A stretch of DNA of 64,000 nucleotides from Roseiflexus castenholzii DSM 13941 (GCF_000017805.1 NC_009767.1:2294001-2358000), one strand, 5' to 3'. Shown: positions 1 to 9,828, counted from the stretch's first letter. The notes: generated by a model from the sequence alone, not told the origin. Numbers and translations: made by a program.

Positions 1-1347
1 CTCTGGATCGGAATCCAAGATCAGATGATCGCGCATATGCTGGCGTCGGTTGGAATGGCAGTCGCAGTTATTCCGGTGCGGCAACGGTTGGTTCGGTTCA
101 GCAACTGGCTTCTGCGTCTGCGTTGGCAGAATAGTGAGGAAATTCTGCGCGAATTCAGTGCGGCTCTCAGTCATACCATCGAACCCGATGCCCTGCGCGC
201 CCTTTTGATCGCCGATCTACCGCAGCGGTTGCGGTTATACAGTGCGACCCTCTGGATGCTCGAACCGCCGGAAGACCAGATGTTTGTTGCGATTGGTCAG
301 GAAGCGCACCTGCCGGGCGCCACGATCCTGGCGCAGGGGGCAAGCATCGGCAAAGTGCGTCGCTGTCCCGATTACCTTCGTGTTCCCGTCCACGCCGACG
401 ATGAATGGGCGCGACCATTCGTTGCGCAGGGGATCGGACTGCTCTTTCCACTGCGGATCGGCAGTCGTCTGGTGGGCATCTATGGATGCGGATGGTCGAT
501 GAGCCGTCGGGGGTATTCACGTCAGACGATCAGCCTGCTCGTGACCCTGGCGCCTGCCATTGCTAGCGCTCTCGAGAATACGCGCGCATATACCGAAATT
601 GCACGGCTCAATAATCAACTGCGTCGCCTCGATAAATTGAAGGATCAGTTTATTGAGCATGTCGGGCACGAACTGCGCACACCGCTTACGAGCCTGTCGC
701 TCGCGTTGCAACTGCTCACGCACCAACCCGAATTGATGCGCGATCTCAGCCATGTTGTGCGCAACAGCATTCTGCAACTTGAGGCGCTGGTTAATCGCGT
801 GTTGCTGCTGGATCATTCGTTCGAGAATGCCACTGCCCATATGCACCGGCACTCATCATCAATCGAACTGTTGCCATTGCTCGAAGAGGTTGCCGAGTCG
901 TTCATGCCCGCTGTGTGCGCAAAAGGGCTTGATCTACGTGTGCAGGCGCCAGAAGGGTTGGCTGCCTGGGGCGACGTCACGCTGCTGCGCCGCGCGCTGC
1001 ACGAGGTGATTGATAATGCCATCCGGTATAGCGATACAGGAACAGTGACCATCACTGCGTCTGTGCGCGATGGTCTTGCGGTCATCACAGTTGAAGACCA
1101 GGGACCTGGCATCCCGCCTGATGAGCGTGATTTATTGTTTAACGCATTTTACCGGGGTCGCCGCACGCGCGCCCTGGCGGAGCAGCCAGGCGTTGGATTG
1201 GGGTTGAGCCTGGCGCGTCGTGACATCGAAGCGCTCAGAGGGCAGATCTGGCTTGAACGCACCGGCAGCGATGGGTCGGTCATGTGCGTTGCTCTCCCTG
1301 CTGTGGAACTGTCGTATAACGAGGTGGGACGATCATTGTCAGGATAG
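1..1347 (+). CDS. Sensor histidine kinase, 5' end outside the window
   Basis: Cytoplasmic signalling kinase that autophosphorylates a histidine and passes the phosphate to a response regulator not present here. Counting from the ATG at base 25, a GAF-like region spans about residues 40-190, the HisKA box GHELRTPLTS has its phospho-histidine near residue 215, and the HATPase N box (NAIRYS), G1 (DQGPGIP) and G2 (GVGLGLSLAR) follow to residue 420. The frame is open back to base 1 and the first residues look like the tail of a hydrophobic segment, so the true start is probably upstream and base 25 an internal Met. The signal sensed cannot be told from the sequence. Confidence 0.9.
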   Translation, partial: LWIGIQDQMIAHMLASVGMAVAVIPVRQRLVRFSNWLLRLRWQNSEEILREFSAALSHTIEPDALRALLIADLPQRLRLYSATLWMLEPPEDQMFVAIGQEAHLPGATILAQGASIGKVRRCPDYLRVPVHADDEWARPFVAQGIGLLFPLRIGSRLVGIYGCGWSMSRRGYSRQTISLLVTLAPAIASALENTRAYTEIARLNNQLRRLDKLKDQFIEHVGHELRTPLTSLSLALQLLTHQPELMRDLSHVVRNSILQLEALVNRVLLLDHSFENATAHMHRHSSSIELLPLLEEVAESFMPAVCAKGLDLRVQAPEGLAAWGDVTLLRRALHEVIDNAIRYSDTGTVTITASVRDGLAVITVEDQGPGIPPDERDLLFNAFYRGRRTRALAEQPGVGLGLSLARRDIEALRGQIWLERTGSDGSVMCVALPAVELSYNEVGRSLSG

Positions 1348-1370
1348 GGTCTGGGCGAGGGCAGCGGTTT

Positions 1371-1546
1371 CGCTCCGGCGCACGGTGGGGGCGGGCACAC
1401 GGATTGGCACGGATCGCGACGGATAGGCGCGGATGGGGCGCGCTGTCGTTCCCGCTTCCGCTCCGGCGCACGGTGGGGGCGGGCACACGGATTGGCACGG
1501 ATCGCAACGGATAGGCGCGGATGGGGCGCGCCGTCGTTCCCGGCGC
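1371..1546. repeat. 88-bp tandem duplication
   Basis: Two nearly identical copies (1371-1458 and 1459-1546) begin with CGCTCCGGCGCACGGTGGGG. They fill the gap between the convergent kinase and cation-transporter genes. No coding potential is evident. Confidence 0.75.
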
Positions 1547-1553
1547 TCGGTGC

Positions 1554-2165
1554 TCAGTTCTCAGCGCGCACTTCACGCCGCGCTGCGATCCAGACCTGCC
1601 GCGCAGCGTCGGCATTGATCGCCAGGATTCCCAATCCTACAATCAGATCGGGCCAACCGGAGAGGATCACGGCGGTCAGGAGTCCAGCCGCCACAATAGC
1701 GACATTTGCCAGTGCGTCATTGCGCGCGGAGAGAAAGGCGGCTTTTGCCAGACTCCCGTGATGCTTCCGGTGGCGGGCAAGCGCCAGTGCGCAGGTCAGG
1801 TTCACAACCAGCGCCCCCACCCCTGCCACAGCAAGCCATGCCGGATCGGGCGGGGTGGGGTGCAGAAATTTCTCCCACGCCTTCCAGAGCGTCGCCAGAC
1901 CGGGGATCAGGAGAATGGCGGCGAGGATCATCCCCAGGCGTCCACGCCAGATAGGGGACCATCCCAGCCCAACCAGGATCAACACGTTTAAAGCCGTGTC
2001 TTCGAGAAAGTCGATGCTATCGGCAAAAAGTGCGACCGAGCCAATAGCAAGAGCAATAGCAAACTCCACTCCAAAATAGGCGAAGTTTGCCAGCGCCACA
2101 AAACCCACTGCCCGCCGCAGCGATGCACCGGTCGACGCGCGCGATGAGGACGTTTCGTCAGTCAT
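1554..2165 (-). CDS. Cation diffusion facilitator-type transporter (membrane domain only)
   Basis: Predicted inner-membrane divalent-cation/proton antiporter of the CDF family. It has about six hydrophobic helices. ALFADSIDF (around residue 45) matches the CDF helix-II metal-site region and SARNDALANVAI the helix-V HxxxD-type region, although the first site position is Ser rather than His. At 203 residues it lacks the cytoplasmic C-terminal domain, so it is a minimal member. The start overlaps the stop of the upstream 84-residue gene by 4 bp (ATGA), implying translational coupling. Its last codons (VRAEN) and stop lie in a GAGAACT/GAGCACC heptamer-like repeat. The substrate is unknown. Confidence 0.8.
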   Translation of the reverse strand: MTDETSSSRASTGASLRRAVGFVALANFAYFGVEFAIALAIGSVALFADSIDFLEDTALNVLILVGLGWSPIWRGRLGMILAAILLIPGLATLWKAWEKFLHPTPPDPAWLAVAGVGALVVNLTCALALARHRKHHGSLAKAAFLSARNDALANVAIVAAGLLTAVILSGWPDLIVGLGILAINADAARQVWIAARREVRAEN

Positions 2166-2416
2166 GAGTAGTAAGAACGAGGTGGAGCCGGTACCGTGTT
2201 GATGTCCTGGCTCAGGATGACGTGCCGGGGTAGGCGGGTCGTGAGACGATCAATCAGCAGCGTTTCGTCGTAGCACTGCCCGGCATAGAGACAACTCAGC
2301 GCCCAGAGGTGTTGCAGGTGTAAACGGGTGAACACACGACCGTCGCCAAGGTCACGATCGGCAAGCACACGCGGCAGAAGGCGGTCGATGAGCGCGTCTA
2401 GTTCAGCAGTAGACAT
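2162..2416 (-). CDS. Small hypothetical protein coupled to the cation transporter
   Basis: An 84-residue protein with no recognised family. It is probably cytoplasmic and helical, rich in Leu and Arg, with two cysteines about 10 residues apart. An AAGGGAGA ribosome site lies upstream of the ATG, and an extended -10 promoter sits at 2481-2489. Its stop overlaps the start of the CDF transporter, so the two form a two-gene operon and this could be an accessory or regulatory partner; that role is inferred only from position. Confidence 0.6.
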   Translation of the reverse strand: MSTAELDALIDRLLPRVLADRDLGDGRVFTRLHLQHLWALSCLYAGQCYDETLLIDRLTTRLPRHVILSQDINTVPAPPRSYYS

Positions 2417-2480
2417 CCGCGTATCTCCCTTGAGTGAGCGGCTTTAACTTTTTGTCAGATGTCTATCAGAATACGGTCAT

Positions 2481-2489
2481 ATTGTAGCA
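2481..2489 (-). promoter_or_regulatory. Extended -10 promoter of the CDF operon
   Basis: On the minus strand TGC is followed directly by TACAAT, an extended -10 element about 65 bp upstream of the 84-residue gene. A clear -35 box is not visible. Confidence 0.45.
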
Positions 2490-2592
2490 CAAACCCCGGG
2501 AGAGTCCAGTTGGCGATAAACGGAGTCATTGCGAGGCAAAGCGCTTCAGTCAGTCGGACCCCTCATCCATAGGTCGTGGTGTTCGCCTTTTT

Positions 2593-2669
2593 CGCAAAAC
2601 TTTGCGGGGGACAAACATCCCCCCTGTACACCTCGTTTCTTGCGCACGGGAAAGTGAGATATACAGGGG
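2593..2669. other. Cluster of small hairpins in the 2490-2727 intergenic region
   Basis: CGCAAA-AC-TTTGCG (2593-2606), a G5/C5 pair just after it, and an 8-bp inverted repeat CCCCTGTA/TACAGGGG (2621-2628 with 2662-2669) lie between the dodecin 3' end and the CDF operon promoter. They could end dodecin transcription or form a structured RNA. No gene is seen in the rest of this 300-bp gap. Confidence 0.4.
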
Positions 2670-2727
2670 AGAGCGGCTCATACGTCAAAGCCGACTACAT
2701 CTCTCGATAGGCATCGCCGCGCCTTCT

Positions 2728-2940
2728 TCAAATATCTTCGTGGTACTTGAACGACACCTTCAGTTTCGTGCGATACATGATCTTACCGTCTTCCAGGTGA
2801 ATGTCCATCTCAGCCACCTCGCCGACCCGCAGATCCTTCAGGTGGCGCGATGCGGTCTCGATGGCGTTTACCGCAGCTTTTTCCCACGACTCGGCGCTTG
2901 TGCCGACCAGTTCGATGATCTTGTACACGCTTTCGGACAT
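2728..2940 (-). CDS. Dodecin family flavin-binding protein
   Basis: A 70-residue protein matching the dodecin fold, which forms hollow dodecamers that bind and buffer flavins in the cytoplasm. The sequence begins SESVYKIIELVGTS and contains SAESWEKAAVNAI and a VAEMDIHLEDG segment typical of the family's helix and strands; the length is the usual 65-75. The start at 2940 is chosen over a longer frame because GGAAGGAGG lies just upstream. Imperfect 25-bp direct repeats (2958-2982, 3024-3048) precede it. Confidence 0.9.
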   Translation of the reverse strand: MSESVYKIIELVGTSAESWEKAAVNAIETASRHLKDLRVGEVAEMDIHLEDGKIMYRTKLKVSFKYHEDI

Positions 2941-2957
2941 GGCTTTCCTCCTTCCGA

Positions 2958-3048
2958 ACTGACGATACGATCGAAAATGACCTTGATTGGGTGGAATGTA
3001 TGTTGCAACCGCGTATCGTTCTGACTGACGATACAATCAAAAATGACC
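2958..3048. repeat. Pair of 25-bp imperfect direct repeats upstream of dodecin
   Basis: Copies at 2958-2982 and 3024-3048 both begin ACTGACGATAC and end AAAATGACC, with two differences. They are 66 bp apart, one in the dodecin leader and the other overlapping the 3' end of the YbaK-type gene. They may be paired operator sites or a small duplication. Confidence 0.55.
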
Positions 3049-3528
3049 GGCCAGAATCTGTGTGTCGCGCTCGAATGAGGCAATGAACGGATGGACAAGA
3101 CGGATGAAGTCTTCACTTCGCATCGTGATGGCGTCCTGGTGTGTGCCTGCCTGCAAGGTGATCATTGCGCATTCGGCGAGATCGCGATCCAGATACACCG
3201 GCAGGTTGTACAGGTTGCCAAAAGGCGGCATAGCGCCAGGTTCGCAGTCGGGAAAGACCGACGCGAACTCGCGCTCGTCTGCCAGACAAATCTCACGCGC
3301 CCCAATAATCTCGGCGAGCCGCGCCAGATCGGCGCGTGTATCGGCGGGCACAACGAGCATCGCCAGTCTTCCGTCGATGAAGACCATCACAACCTTGGCG
3401 AAGGTGTGAGGCGGAACGTGTTCGTAAGCGGCAACGTCGGAAGCAGTGTACGCGGTGGGATGATGATGGATCGTGTACGAAACGCGGTTATCGCGCAAAT
3501 ACGCGCTCAGGCGTTCGAGACACGTCAT
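3037..3528 (-). CDS. YbaK/ProX-type aminoacyl-tRNA deacylase
   Basis: A 163-residue single-domain protein of the YbaK/prolyl-tRNA-synthetase-associated family, which hydrolyses mischarged aminoacyl-tRNAs in the cytoplasm. Family features are the N-terminal helix, the HHHPTAYTASDVA strand region, the KVVMVFIDGRLAMLVVPADTR-like core (here around residues 45-65) and the GAMPPFGN loop near residue 97. AAGGAGGTG stands directly before the ATG. The preferred tRNA substrate cannot be assigned. It is read in the same direction as dodecin and its 3' end carries one of the 25-bp repeats. Confidence 0.88.
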   Translation of the reverse strand: MTCLERLSAYLRDNRVSYTIHHHPTAYTASDVAAYEHVPPHTFAKVVMVFIDGRLAMLVVPADTRADLARLAEIIGAREICLADEREFASVFPDCEPGAMPPFGNLYNLPVYLDRDLAECAMITLQAGTHQDAITMRSEDFIRLVHPFIASFERDTQILAGHF

Positions 3529-3662
3529 GGGAGCACCTCCTTGTGCCTGTTGATCTCCCAGTATACATGACGATTCGGCGCCGTTCCGGTCAGAAGTGAC
3601 GACTCACAGGAAATATTTGTTCACTTTTTGACGACCTGCGGCATTGCTGGTATGCTAGCATA

Positions 3663-4903
3663 GAGGCGCGAGGCAAGAGGCGCGAGGCAAGAGGCAAGAG
3701 GCAAGAGGCGTGAGGCAAGAGGCAAGAGGCAAGAGGCGCGAGGCGCGAGGCGCGAGGCAAGAGGCGCGAGGCAAGAGGCAAGAGGCAAGAGGCAAGAGGC
3801 GCGAGGCAAGAGGGTCCCGACCGTGGCGTAGCGCGAGATTTATCTCGCATTTGTGGAGATGCGCGAGGCGCGAGGCAAGAGGCGCGAGGCGCGAGGCGCG
3901 AGGCAAGAGGCGCGAGGCAAGAGGGTCCCGACCGTGGCGTAGCGCGAGATTTATCTCGCATTTGTGGAGATGCGCGAGGCGCGAGGCAAGAGGCGCGAGG
4001 CAAGAGGCAAGAGGCAGGAGGCAAGAGGGTCCCGACCGTGGCGTAGCGCGAGATTTATCTCGCATTTGTGGAGAGGCGCGAGGCGCGAGGCGCGAGGCGC
4101 GAGGCGCGAGGCACGAGGCAAGAGGCAAGAGGCAAGAGGCGCGAGGCAAGAGGGTCCCGACAGTGGCGTAGCGCGAGATTTATCTCGCATTTGTGGAGAG
4201 GCGCGAGGCAAGAGGCAAGAGGCGCGAGGCAAGAGGCACGAGGCAAGAGGGTCCCGACAGTGGCGTAGCGCGAGATTTATCTCGCATTTGTGGAGAGGCG
4301 CGAGGCAAGAGGCGCGAGGCGCGAGGCAAGAGGCAAGAGGTAAGAGGGTCCCGACCGTGGCGTAGCGCGAGATTTATCTCGCATTTGTGGAGAGGCGCGA
4401 GGCGCGAGGCAAGAGGCAAGAGGCAAGAGGTAAGAGGGTCCCGACCGTGGCGTAGCGCGAGATTTATCTCGCATTTGTGGAGAGGCGCGAGGCAAGAGGC
4501 GCGAGGCGCGAGGCAAGAGGCAAGAGGTAAGAGGGTCCCGACAGTGGCGTAGCGCGAGATTTATCTCGCATTTGTGGAGAGGCGCGAGGCGCGAGGCGCG
4601 AGGCAAGAGGCAAGAGGTAAGAGGGTCCCGACAGTGGCGTAGCGCGAGATTTATCTCGCATTTGTGGAGAGGCGCGAGGCGCGAGGCGCGAGGCGCGAGG
4701 CAAGAGGCACGAGGCACGAGGGGCCCGACAATGGCGTAGCGCGAGATTTATCTCGCATTGGTGGAGAGGCGCGAGGCGCGAGGCAAGAGGCGCGAGGCAA
4801 GAGGCAAGAGGTAAGAGGGTCCCGACAGTGGCGTAGCGCGAGATTTATCTCGCATTTGTGGAGAGGCGCGAGGCGTGAGGCGTGAGGCAAGAGTCACGAG
4901 GGG
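3663..4903. repeat. Heptanucleotide repeat array A with 11 palindromic core units
   Basis: The region is almost entirely 7-nt units, mainly GAGGCAA and GAGGCGC. It is punctuated 11 times by a conserved core of about 50 bp reading GTCCCGACCGTGGCGTAGC, then the palindrome GCGAGAT-TT-ATCTCGC, then ATTTGTGGAGA. The CCGTGG position varies (CAGTGG, CAATGG). Long open frames on both strands result from the stop-poor repeat and lack ribosome sites, so they are not called as genes. The same core recurs at 58.3-59.25 kb. The array ends about 40 bp before tyrS. Confidence 0.95.
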
Positions 4904-4928
4904 CAAAGTGTTTAACCCCTAATCCCTG

Positions 4929-4940
4929 GTTCTCAGTGCT
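4929..4940 (+). repeat. GTTCTCA heptamer directly before the tyrS start
   Basis: GTTCTCA followed by the partial unit GTGCT runs into the ATG, preceded by AACCCCT and AATCCCT heptads. There is no Shine-Dalgarno sequence. Similar heptamers precede the genes at 52377 and 57159. Confidence 0.5.
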
Positions 4941-6215
4941 ATGACAACAATTCTTGACGAACTCCGCTGGCGCGGGCTGCTCTACGAGAGCAGCGACGGT
5001 CTGGACGATCTGTTGGAGCGCGAACGGGTGACGCTCTACATCGGCTTCGACCCCAGCGCCGATAGTCTGCACATCGGACATTTGTTGCCACTGCTCACCC
5101 TGGCGCGTTTCCAGCGCTGGGGGCATACGCCGATTGCACTGGCTGGCGGCGGCACCGGTCTGATAGGCGATCCGAGCGGCAAAACGCAGGAACGTCCCTT
5201 ACTGAGCAAAGAGCAGGTCGCGGCAAATGTCGAGGCGATCAAACGCCAACTTGCTCAGTTTCTCGACTTCAACGCTGGCGACCATTCGGCGATGCTGCTC
5301 AACAACGCCGAATGGCTGACGCGCCTGTCGCTCATGGACTTTTTGCGCGATGTCGGCAAGCATCTGACGGTCAACTACATGCTGGCCAAGGACTCGGTGC
5401 GCTCACGGATGATGAGTGAAACCGGCATTTCATTTACCGAGTTCAGCTACATGCTCCTCCAGGCATACGATTTTGCCTATCTCTTCGAACACTATGGCTG
5501 TAAACTCCAGGCAGGCGGCAGCGATCAGTGGGGGAACATCACGGCCGGCATTGAACTGATCCGTCGCACGTCAGGGCAGAAGGCGTATGGGCTGGTCTAC
5601 CCGCTGGTGACGAAGGCGGACGGTACAAAGTTCGGCAAGACCGAGTCGGGTGCGGTGTGGCTCGACCCGAAGCGCACGTCGCCTTACCGGTTCTACCAGT
5701 TCTGGTACAACGTCGATGATGCGGATGTCGGGAAGTATCTGCGCTACTTTACCTGGTTGAGCGCTGCCGAGATCGAAGAACTGGAACAGATCACGGCGAG
5801 GCAACCGGAGCGCCGCACTGCACAGCAGCGCCTGGCGCGCGAGGTGACGCGCATGGTGCATGGCGAAGCAGCGCTGGCGCGCGCCGAGGAGGCGTCGCAG
5901 GCGCTCTTCGGCGGGTCGCTGGCAAGCCTCAGCGCCGATGATGTGGCGGATATCTTCGAGGATGTGCCTTCGATTACGCTTCCGCGCCAGGACCTCGAAG
6001 GTGACGGGATGAGCCTGATCGATGCGCTGGTGCGCTGTGGCATCGCTACCTCGAAGAGCGACGCGCGACGCGCTATCGAAGGTGGCGGCATCTATATCAA
6101 CAATGTCCAGAGCGCCGATGTGGGGCGTCGGCTGACGCTCCACGATAGCATCGATGGACAGTGTATCGTGTTGCGCAAAGGGCGCAGACATTATCACCTG
6201 ATCAGGCTCGTGTGA
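4941..6215 (+). CDS. tyrS: Tyrosyl-tRNA synthetase
   Basis: Charges tRNA-Tyr with tyrosine using ATP in the cytoplasm. The class I signature HIGH is at residues 44-47 ([11 protein letters not shown]) and the KMSKS equivalent is KFGKT near residue 230. [10 protein letters not shown], the tyrosine-binding region, is present, and the last 65 residues form an S4-type RNA-binding domain ([17 protein letters not shown]). The 424-residue length is normal. The gene starts immediately after a GTTCTCA repeat with no ribosome-binding site, and array A occupies the expected promoter region, so the origin of its transcript is unclear. Confidence 0.97.
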   Translation: MTTILDELRWRGLLYESSDGLDDLLERERVTLYIGFDPSADSLHIGHLLPLLTLARFQRWGHTPIALAGGGTGLIGDPSGKTQERPLLSKEQVAANVEAIKRQLAQFLDFNAGDHSAMLLNNAEWLTRLSLMDFLRDVGKHLTVNYMLAKDSVRSRMMSETGISFTEFSYMLLQAYDFAYLFEHYGCKLQAGGSDQWGNITAGIELIRRTSGQKAYGLVYPLVTKADGTKFGKTESGAVWLDPKRTSPYRFYQFWYNVDDADVGKYLRYFTWLSAAEIEELEQITARQPERRTAQQRLAREVTRMVHGEAALARAEEASQALFGGSLASLSADDVADIFEDVPSITLPRQDLEGDGMSLIDALVRCGIATSKSDARRAIEGGGIYINNVQSADVGRRLTLHDSIDGQCIVLRKGRRHYHLIRLV

Positions 6216-6237
6216 GCATTCGCTTTGATGTGGTCCT

Positions 6238-9200
6238 TCACCTGCTCTCTAGCGCCTTGAGCCTTCCGGTACCGATCCGTTCCAGTTGTCGTGATACGCT
6301 GCCGTCGTTGTGCACCAATGCCTGGATTGCAGCGTGCGGCAGCGTTAGCGTGGTGAGCGACGTAAGGGCGATGACGCTTGCTACCGGTGGAGCGTTGCGT
6401 AGCAGTTCGAGTTCGCCGAAGAACTCCTGTGGTCCCAGGCGCGCGATCAGGCGTGCGCGCGATTGCCCTTCGTTGGCGGCGGATGAATCATGCCGGACGA
6501 CTGCTGCTGTTCCTTTGCGAATAATGAAAAAAGTGCCGCTGGGTCTGCCCTGGCGCACAATGACCGTGCGCGCAGGGTAGGTGTGCTGTTCTGCAATCGC
6601 TGCCAGACCGCGCAGCGTGTTGCGTGGGAGGTCGGCGAACAATGGCACCTGTTCCAGCAGGCGGAGCACCTCAGTCAATTCCAGACCGGCTGTGGCATGC
6701 GGTACGCGGCCGGCAGTGAGATGAAAGAACTCCTCGGCTGGCAAAAAGAGCAGGCTTGATGTCATGGTCGTGCGGTAGGTGTATGCGCATGGTGTGTTGC
6801 CCATCACCTCTGCCGCGCCGATCGCATCACCGCGATGGAGTTCCGCAACAATACGCTCCCCGCGCCGCGCAACAACCTCACCGGCTTCGATGATCCAGAT
6901 TCCCGGCGCCGCAGCGCCGGCGCGCAGCACGGTCGCGCCGCCGGCAAGCGTTTGCTCGATGACGCTGGCAACCAGCGCTTCCAGTTCGTCGTCGTCGCAA
7001 TGCAGAAAAATATCAACCTGTCGGAGCAATCGCAGGCGTGCAGCACGCATATCGCCGAACGAACTCGACAACTCACGCGCCCATGGCGTGTCGGGAAAAC
7101 AGAGCCGGCTGGCTGTTTCACGTTCGGGCCAGGGCAGCGCATCGTATGCCGCCTGAATACAGCGCCGCGCAAATGCAGCGCCTGCGATCTGCTCAATCTC
7201 GGCGACTGTGTAACGCAATACTTCGGCAAACCGTGCGCCCTGCACAGCAATGGGCAACGTCGTGACCTGTTGCCCAATTCGCGCCTGCTCATGATCCAGG
7301 GTGATTTCCCAGTTTGCCGTGGCTGCCAGAATGTCCATTCGATCATCGAGGGCGCGCGCGCGTCGTTCGCCGTACACCGAGTGCAGCAACCGATAACAAC
7401 CGCAGTAGGTCAACTGGAATGCGCGCACCAGACGGTCGCTTTCGTTCATGCTCGGAATGTGCTCCCAGTGGAACTCACGCAGTGTCAGGTGACGGAGGAT
7501 TGCCCCATGCACCAGCCATGCCGTCGTCCACAATCCCGCTCCTAGCACATCGAGCGCCAGCCCGTCTCCGCGCAAGTCGGCGATGTAACCGGCGGTTTTC
7601 ACCAGGGTGCTTGCCCAGAGCAGCGCCCATGACCAGATTAACCGCGAGTCTGCCAGCCCAAACAGGTGCTGAAGCAGCAGCGCCAGCGCCAGCGCGCCAA
7701 AGTAGGCTGGCGCCGCCATTGCCAGCCACGCTAATGCGCCTGTCGTCGGATAGACGGTCTGGACGCTGAAGAGCGCTACCCCGCCGATGGCAAAGGCTAT
7801 CATCAACAAAATGGCTGTTCCCAGCAACTCGTGCAACGGTGTCGTGCGCAGGTCCGCATCGAGCAGCACGGTAAACCCCGCGACCAGCAATCCAACGAAC
7901 GCCAGACCATCGAGGATGACCCAGATGCCGGGCGGCAACGGCAGCGCTCGCGCAATACCGGCCATCCCGGCAAGCGTCGTGGTCACAACCAGCGCCAGTA
8001 CTGCCGGATAGATAGTCGCGCCGCGATAGTATGTCCGAATAGCCAGCAGCGCATTGAGCGCTACAATCCAGAGCGCCGGTCCGAGCGCCAGGGCGACCCA
8101 TCCCCACGGACCGTCTCTGGTTCCAATGACCGCCAGTGATGCGATCAATGCCAGCAAGACCCCAACAGCAGCGAGCAGCCCAGGCTGACGCCCATATCCG
8201 CGTCGAACCAACCAGCCGACCATGGTCTGCCCCGCTTCCCAGAACGCAAGCAGAATGGCTATGACTGCCGGGAGAACGACCGTCAGGATCAGTGCCATGC
8301 CAATCAGTCGTTGCCACCAGATGCCGCGCAACAACTCCAGGGCTGGCTCGAGAATCTGTTGCTGCCAGAACCATACCGCACCGATGATCGCCAGAAAGGT
8401 ATAGAGCGTCGTGGCTGCACCATAGATCGCGTAGATGCGTTCTTTGCGGCTAAGCGGCAATGTGCGCTCATCGAGGTTGAGCGTCGTTGCCGGGGGACGT
8501 TTGCCCATGCGTTGCATCCAGTGTGTCGAGCGCATGCGCAGGTGGGCGCCAAGTTTTTCCCACAGCGGACCACGCACATATGCCAGCGCCGAACGCCGAA
8601 GGTCCGGCATCCGCAGCAGATCGACGAGGATATAGTAGCCGTCGAGTTCGAGGAGCGGATTCAGGTTGAACACACTCGATACAAAACTGGTGAACGCCAG
8701 TTTGTAAGCAATTGCGCCAACAGGAGTATCCGGCAACAGGTAAGCGGCAATTGCTGCCAGACTGCCGACCAGCAGGTCTGCCGCAGGACCGACTGCCGAT
8801 ACCATGACGCGCGCACGGCGCGGCGAGCGCCAGATGTCACTGGTATCGACGAAAGCGGCAGGCAAGCCATAGTACAGCATCACGCCGCCGCGAGTCAGAG
8901 TGCGTCCAAAATGCTTGACCGCCAGTGCGTGCGCGCTCTCATGCACCACGAAGGATAGCAGGGTGACTGCCCAGAGCGCCGCCAGCCCCAGCGTCACCGA
9001 GTCGTTCAGCCGAATGACCTCATATGTTTCCGAACCGCTGCTCATTGCCAGCCCAAACGTGATGATGCCAATGAGCGCGATCATTCCGGCGAGGAGCGCA
9101 AAAACGCGAGTAAAGAGCAATCTGCCGCCCCAACGATACACCCTATCGTAGAAAGCGTCGATGCCGGGCAGCGCCAGCGTTGCGCCGGTCAGGATGCATC

Positions 9201-9753
9201 GCAAGCGACGCCTCCAGGCGCCGGTCGTCCCTCTGGTAATCGCGTCGTTGATGGCGCGATAGATGCCAGTTGGCTGGTCGAACAACAAACCTTCCGCCTT
9301 GAGACCGGCGACCAGTTCGCCAATCGGCAGGATCAGCCCATGCTGACGGAAGGCGGCAAGCCCAAGTTCGGAGACGGTGCGCGTGCCATCCATTGCACGC
9401 CAGACCTCGTGTTGCGCTTCGGTCAGGCGAATATAATTGCCACGCGGACTGCGCACGATATAGAGCGTCTGATCGCCTTCGCTCACCGGATCGGCGGCAA
9501 CGTCGGGAATGGCATGGGGGCGGTACTTTGCCGGATCGGTGCGGTCGCGCAGGATGGTCCACAGAGGGTCTGATACTGACCGGTGAGTAATCCGTTTCCG
9601 AATGAGCGCATATACCTGGACTGTTGGGGTGGGCGACGCAGCAACGCCGTGCCGGACCGCAGCCCAGATACCGCCGGGGAGCGGACGGGAGACGGTTTGG
9701 GGTGGTCCGAAATCCGTCGTTATTGTCGTCTTCAGCGTCGTCATCGCCATCAT
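6238..9753 (-). CDS. Giant membrane M50 metalloprotease with PqqD-like and cyclic-nucleotide-binding domains
   Basis: Multi-domain membrane protein of about 1,171 residues, convergent with tyrS. Near residues 75-155 is a PqqD-like winged-helix region (SPRGNYIRLTEAQHEVW). The zinc site HESAH follows near residue 270 within a helix, and the second M50 motif NPLLELDGYY near 365; about 14 further hydrophobic helices follow. The last 270 residues contain two cNMP-binding beta-barrels (EAGEVVARRGERIVAELHRGD and IRKGTAAVVRH regions). It probably cleaves or processes a peptide at the membrane in response to a nucleotide. Start candidates are 9753 and 9744, since the frame is open upstream without a ribosome site. 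Substrate and ligand are unknown. Confidence 0.82.
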   Translation of the reverse strand: MMAMTTLKTTITTDFGPPQTVSRPLPGGIWAAVRHGVAASPTPTVQVYALIRKRITHRSVSDPLWTILRDRTDPAKYRPHAIPDVAADPVSEGDQTLYIVRSPRGNYIRLTEAQHEVWRAMDGTRTVSELGLAAFRQHGLILPIGELVAGLKAEGLLFDQPTGIYRAINDAITRGTTGAWRRRLRCILTGATLALPGIDAFYDRVYRWGGRLLFTRVFALLAGMIALIGIITFGLAMSSGSETYEVIRLNDSVTLGLAALWAVTLLSFVVHESAHALAVKHFGRTLTRGGVMLYYGLPAAFVDTSDIWRSPRRARVMVSAVGPAADLLVGSLAAIAAYLLPDTPVGAIAYKLAFTSFVSSVFNLNPLLELDGYYILVDLLRMPDLRRSALAYVRGPLWEKLGAHLRMRSTHWMQRMGKRPPATTLNLDERTLPLSRKERIYAIYGAATTLYTFLAIIGAVWFWQQQILEPALELLRGIWWQRLIGMALILTVVLPAVIAILLAFWEAGQTMVGWLVRRGYGRQPGLLAAVGVLLALIASLAVIGTRDGPWGWVALALGPALWIVALNALLAIRTYYRGATIYPAVLALVVTTTLAGMAGIARALPLPPGIWVILDGLAFVGLLVAGFTVLLDADLRTTPLHELLGTAILLMIAFAIGGVALFSVQTVYPTTGALAWLAMAAPAYFGALALALLLQHLFGLADSRLIWSWALLWASTLVKTAGYIADLRGDGLALDVLGAGLWTTAWLVHGAILRHLTLREFHWEHIPSMNESDRLVRAFQLTYCGCYRLLHSVYGERRARALDDRMDILAATANWEITLDHEQARIGQQVTTLPIAVQGARFAEVLRYTVAEIEQIAGAAFARRCIQAAYDALPWPERETASRLCFPDTPWARELSSSFGDMRAARLRLLRQVDIFLHCDDDELEALVASVIEQTLAGGATVLRAGAAAPGIWIIEAGEVVARRGERIVAELHRGDAIGAAEVMGNTPCAYTYRTTMTSSLLFLPAEEFFHLTAGRVPHATAGLELTEVLRLLEQVPLFADLPRNTLRGLAAIAEQHTYPARTVIVRQGRPSGTFFIIRKGTAAVVRHDSSAANEGQSRARLIARLGPQEFFGELELLRNAPPVASVIALTSLTTLTLPHAAIQALVHNDGSVSRQLERIGTGRLKALESR

Positions 9754-9828
9754 TCTAGCATGGCGCGCCGGTGGTGCGCGGGTGCTGTGCGAGGATAGGT
9801 GGTACGTTGGAGATTGAAGGTTCCACAC

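Noticed and set aside
3655..4890. Long open frames on both strands inside array A
   Set aside because: They consist entirely of GAGGCAA-type heptamers and the palindromic core, carry no ribosome site and no conserved protein features.
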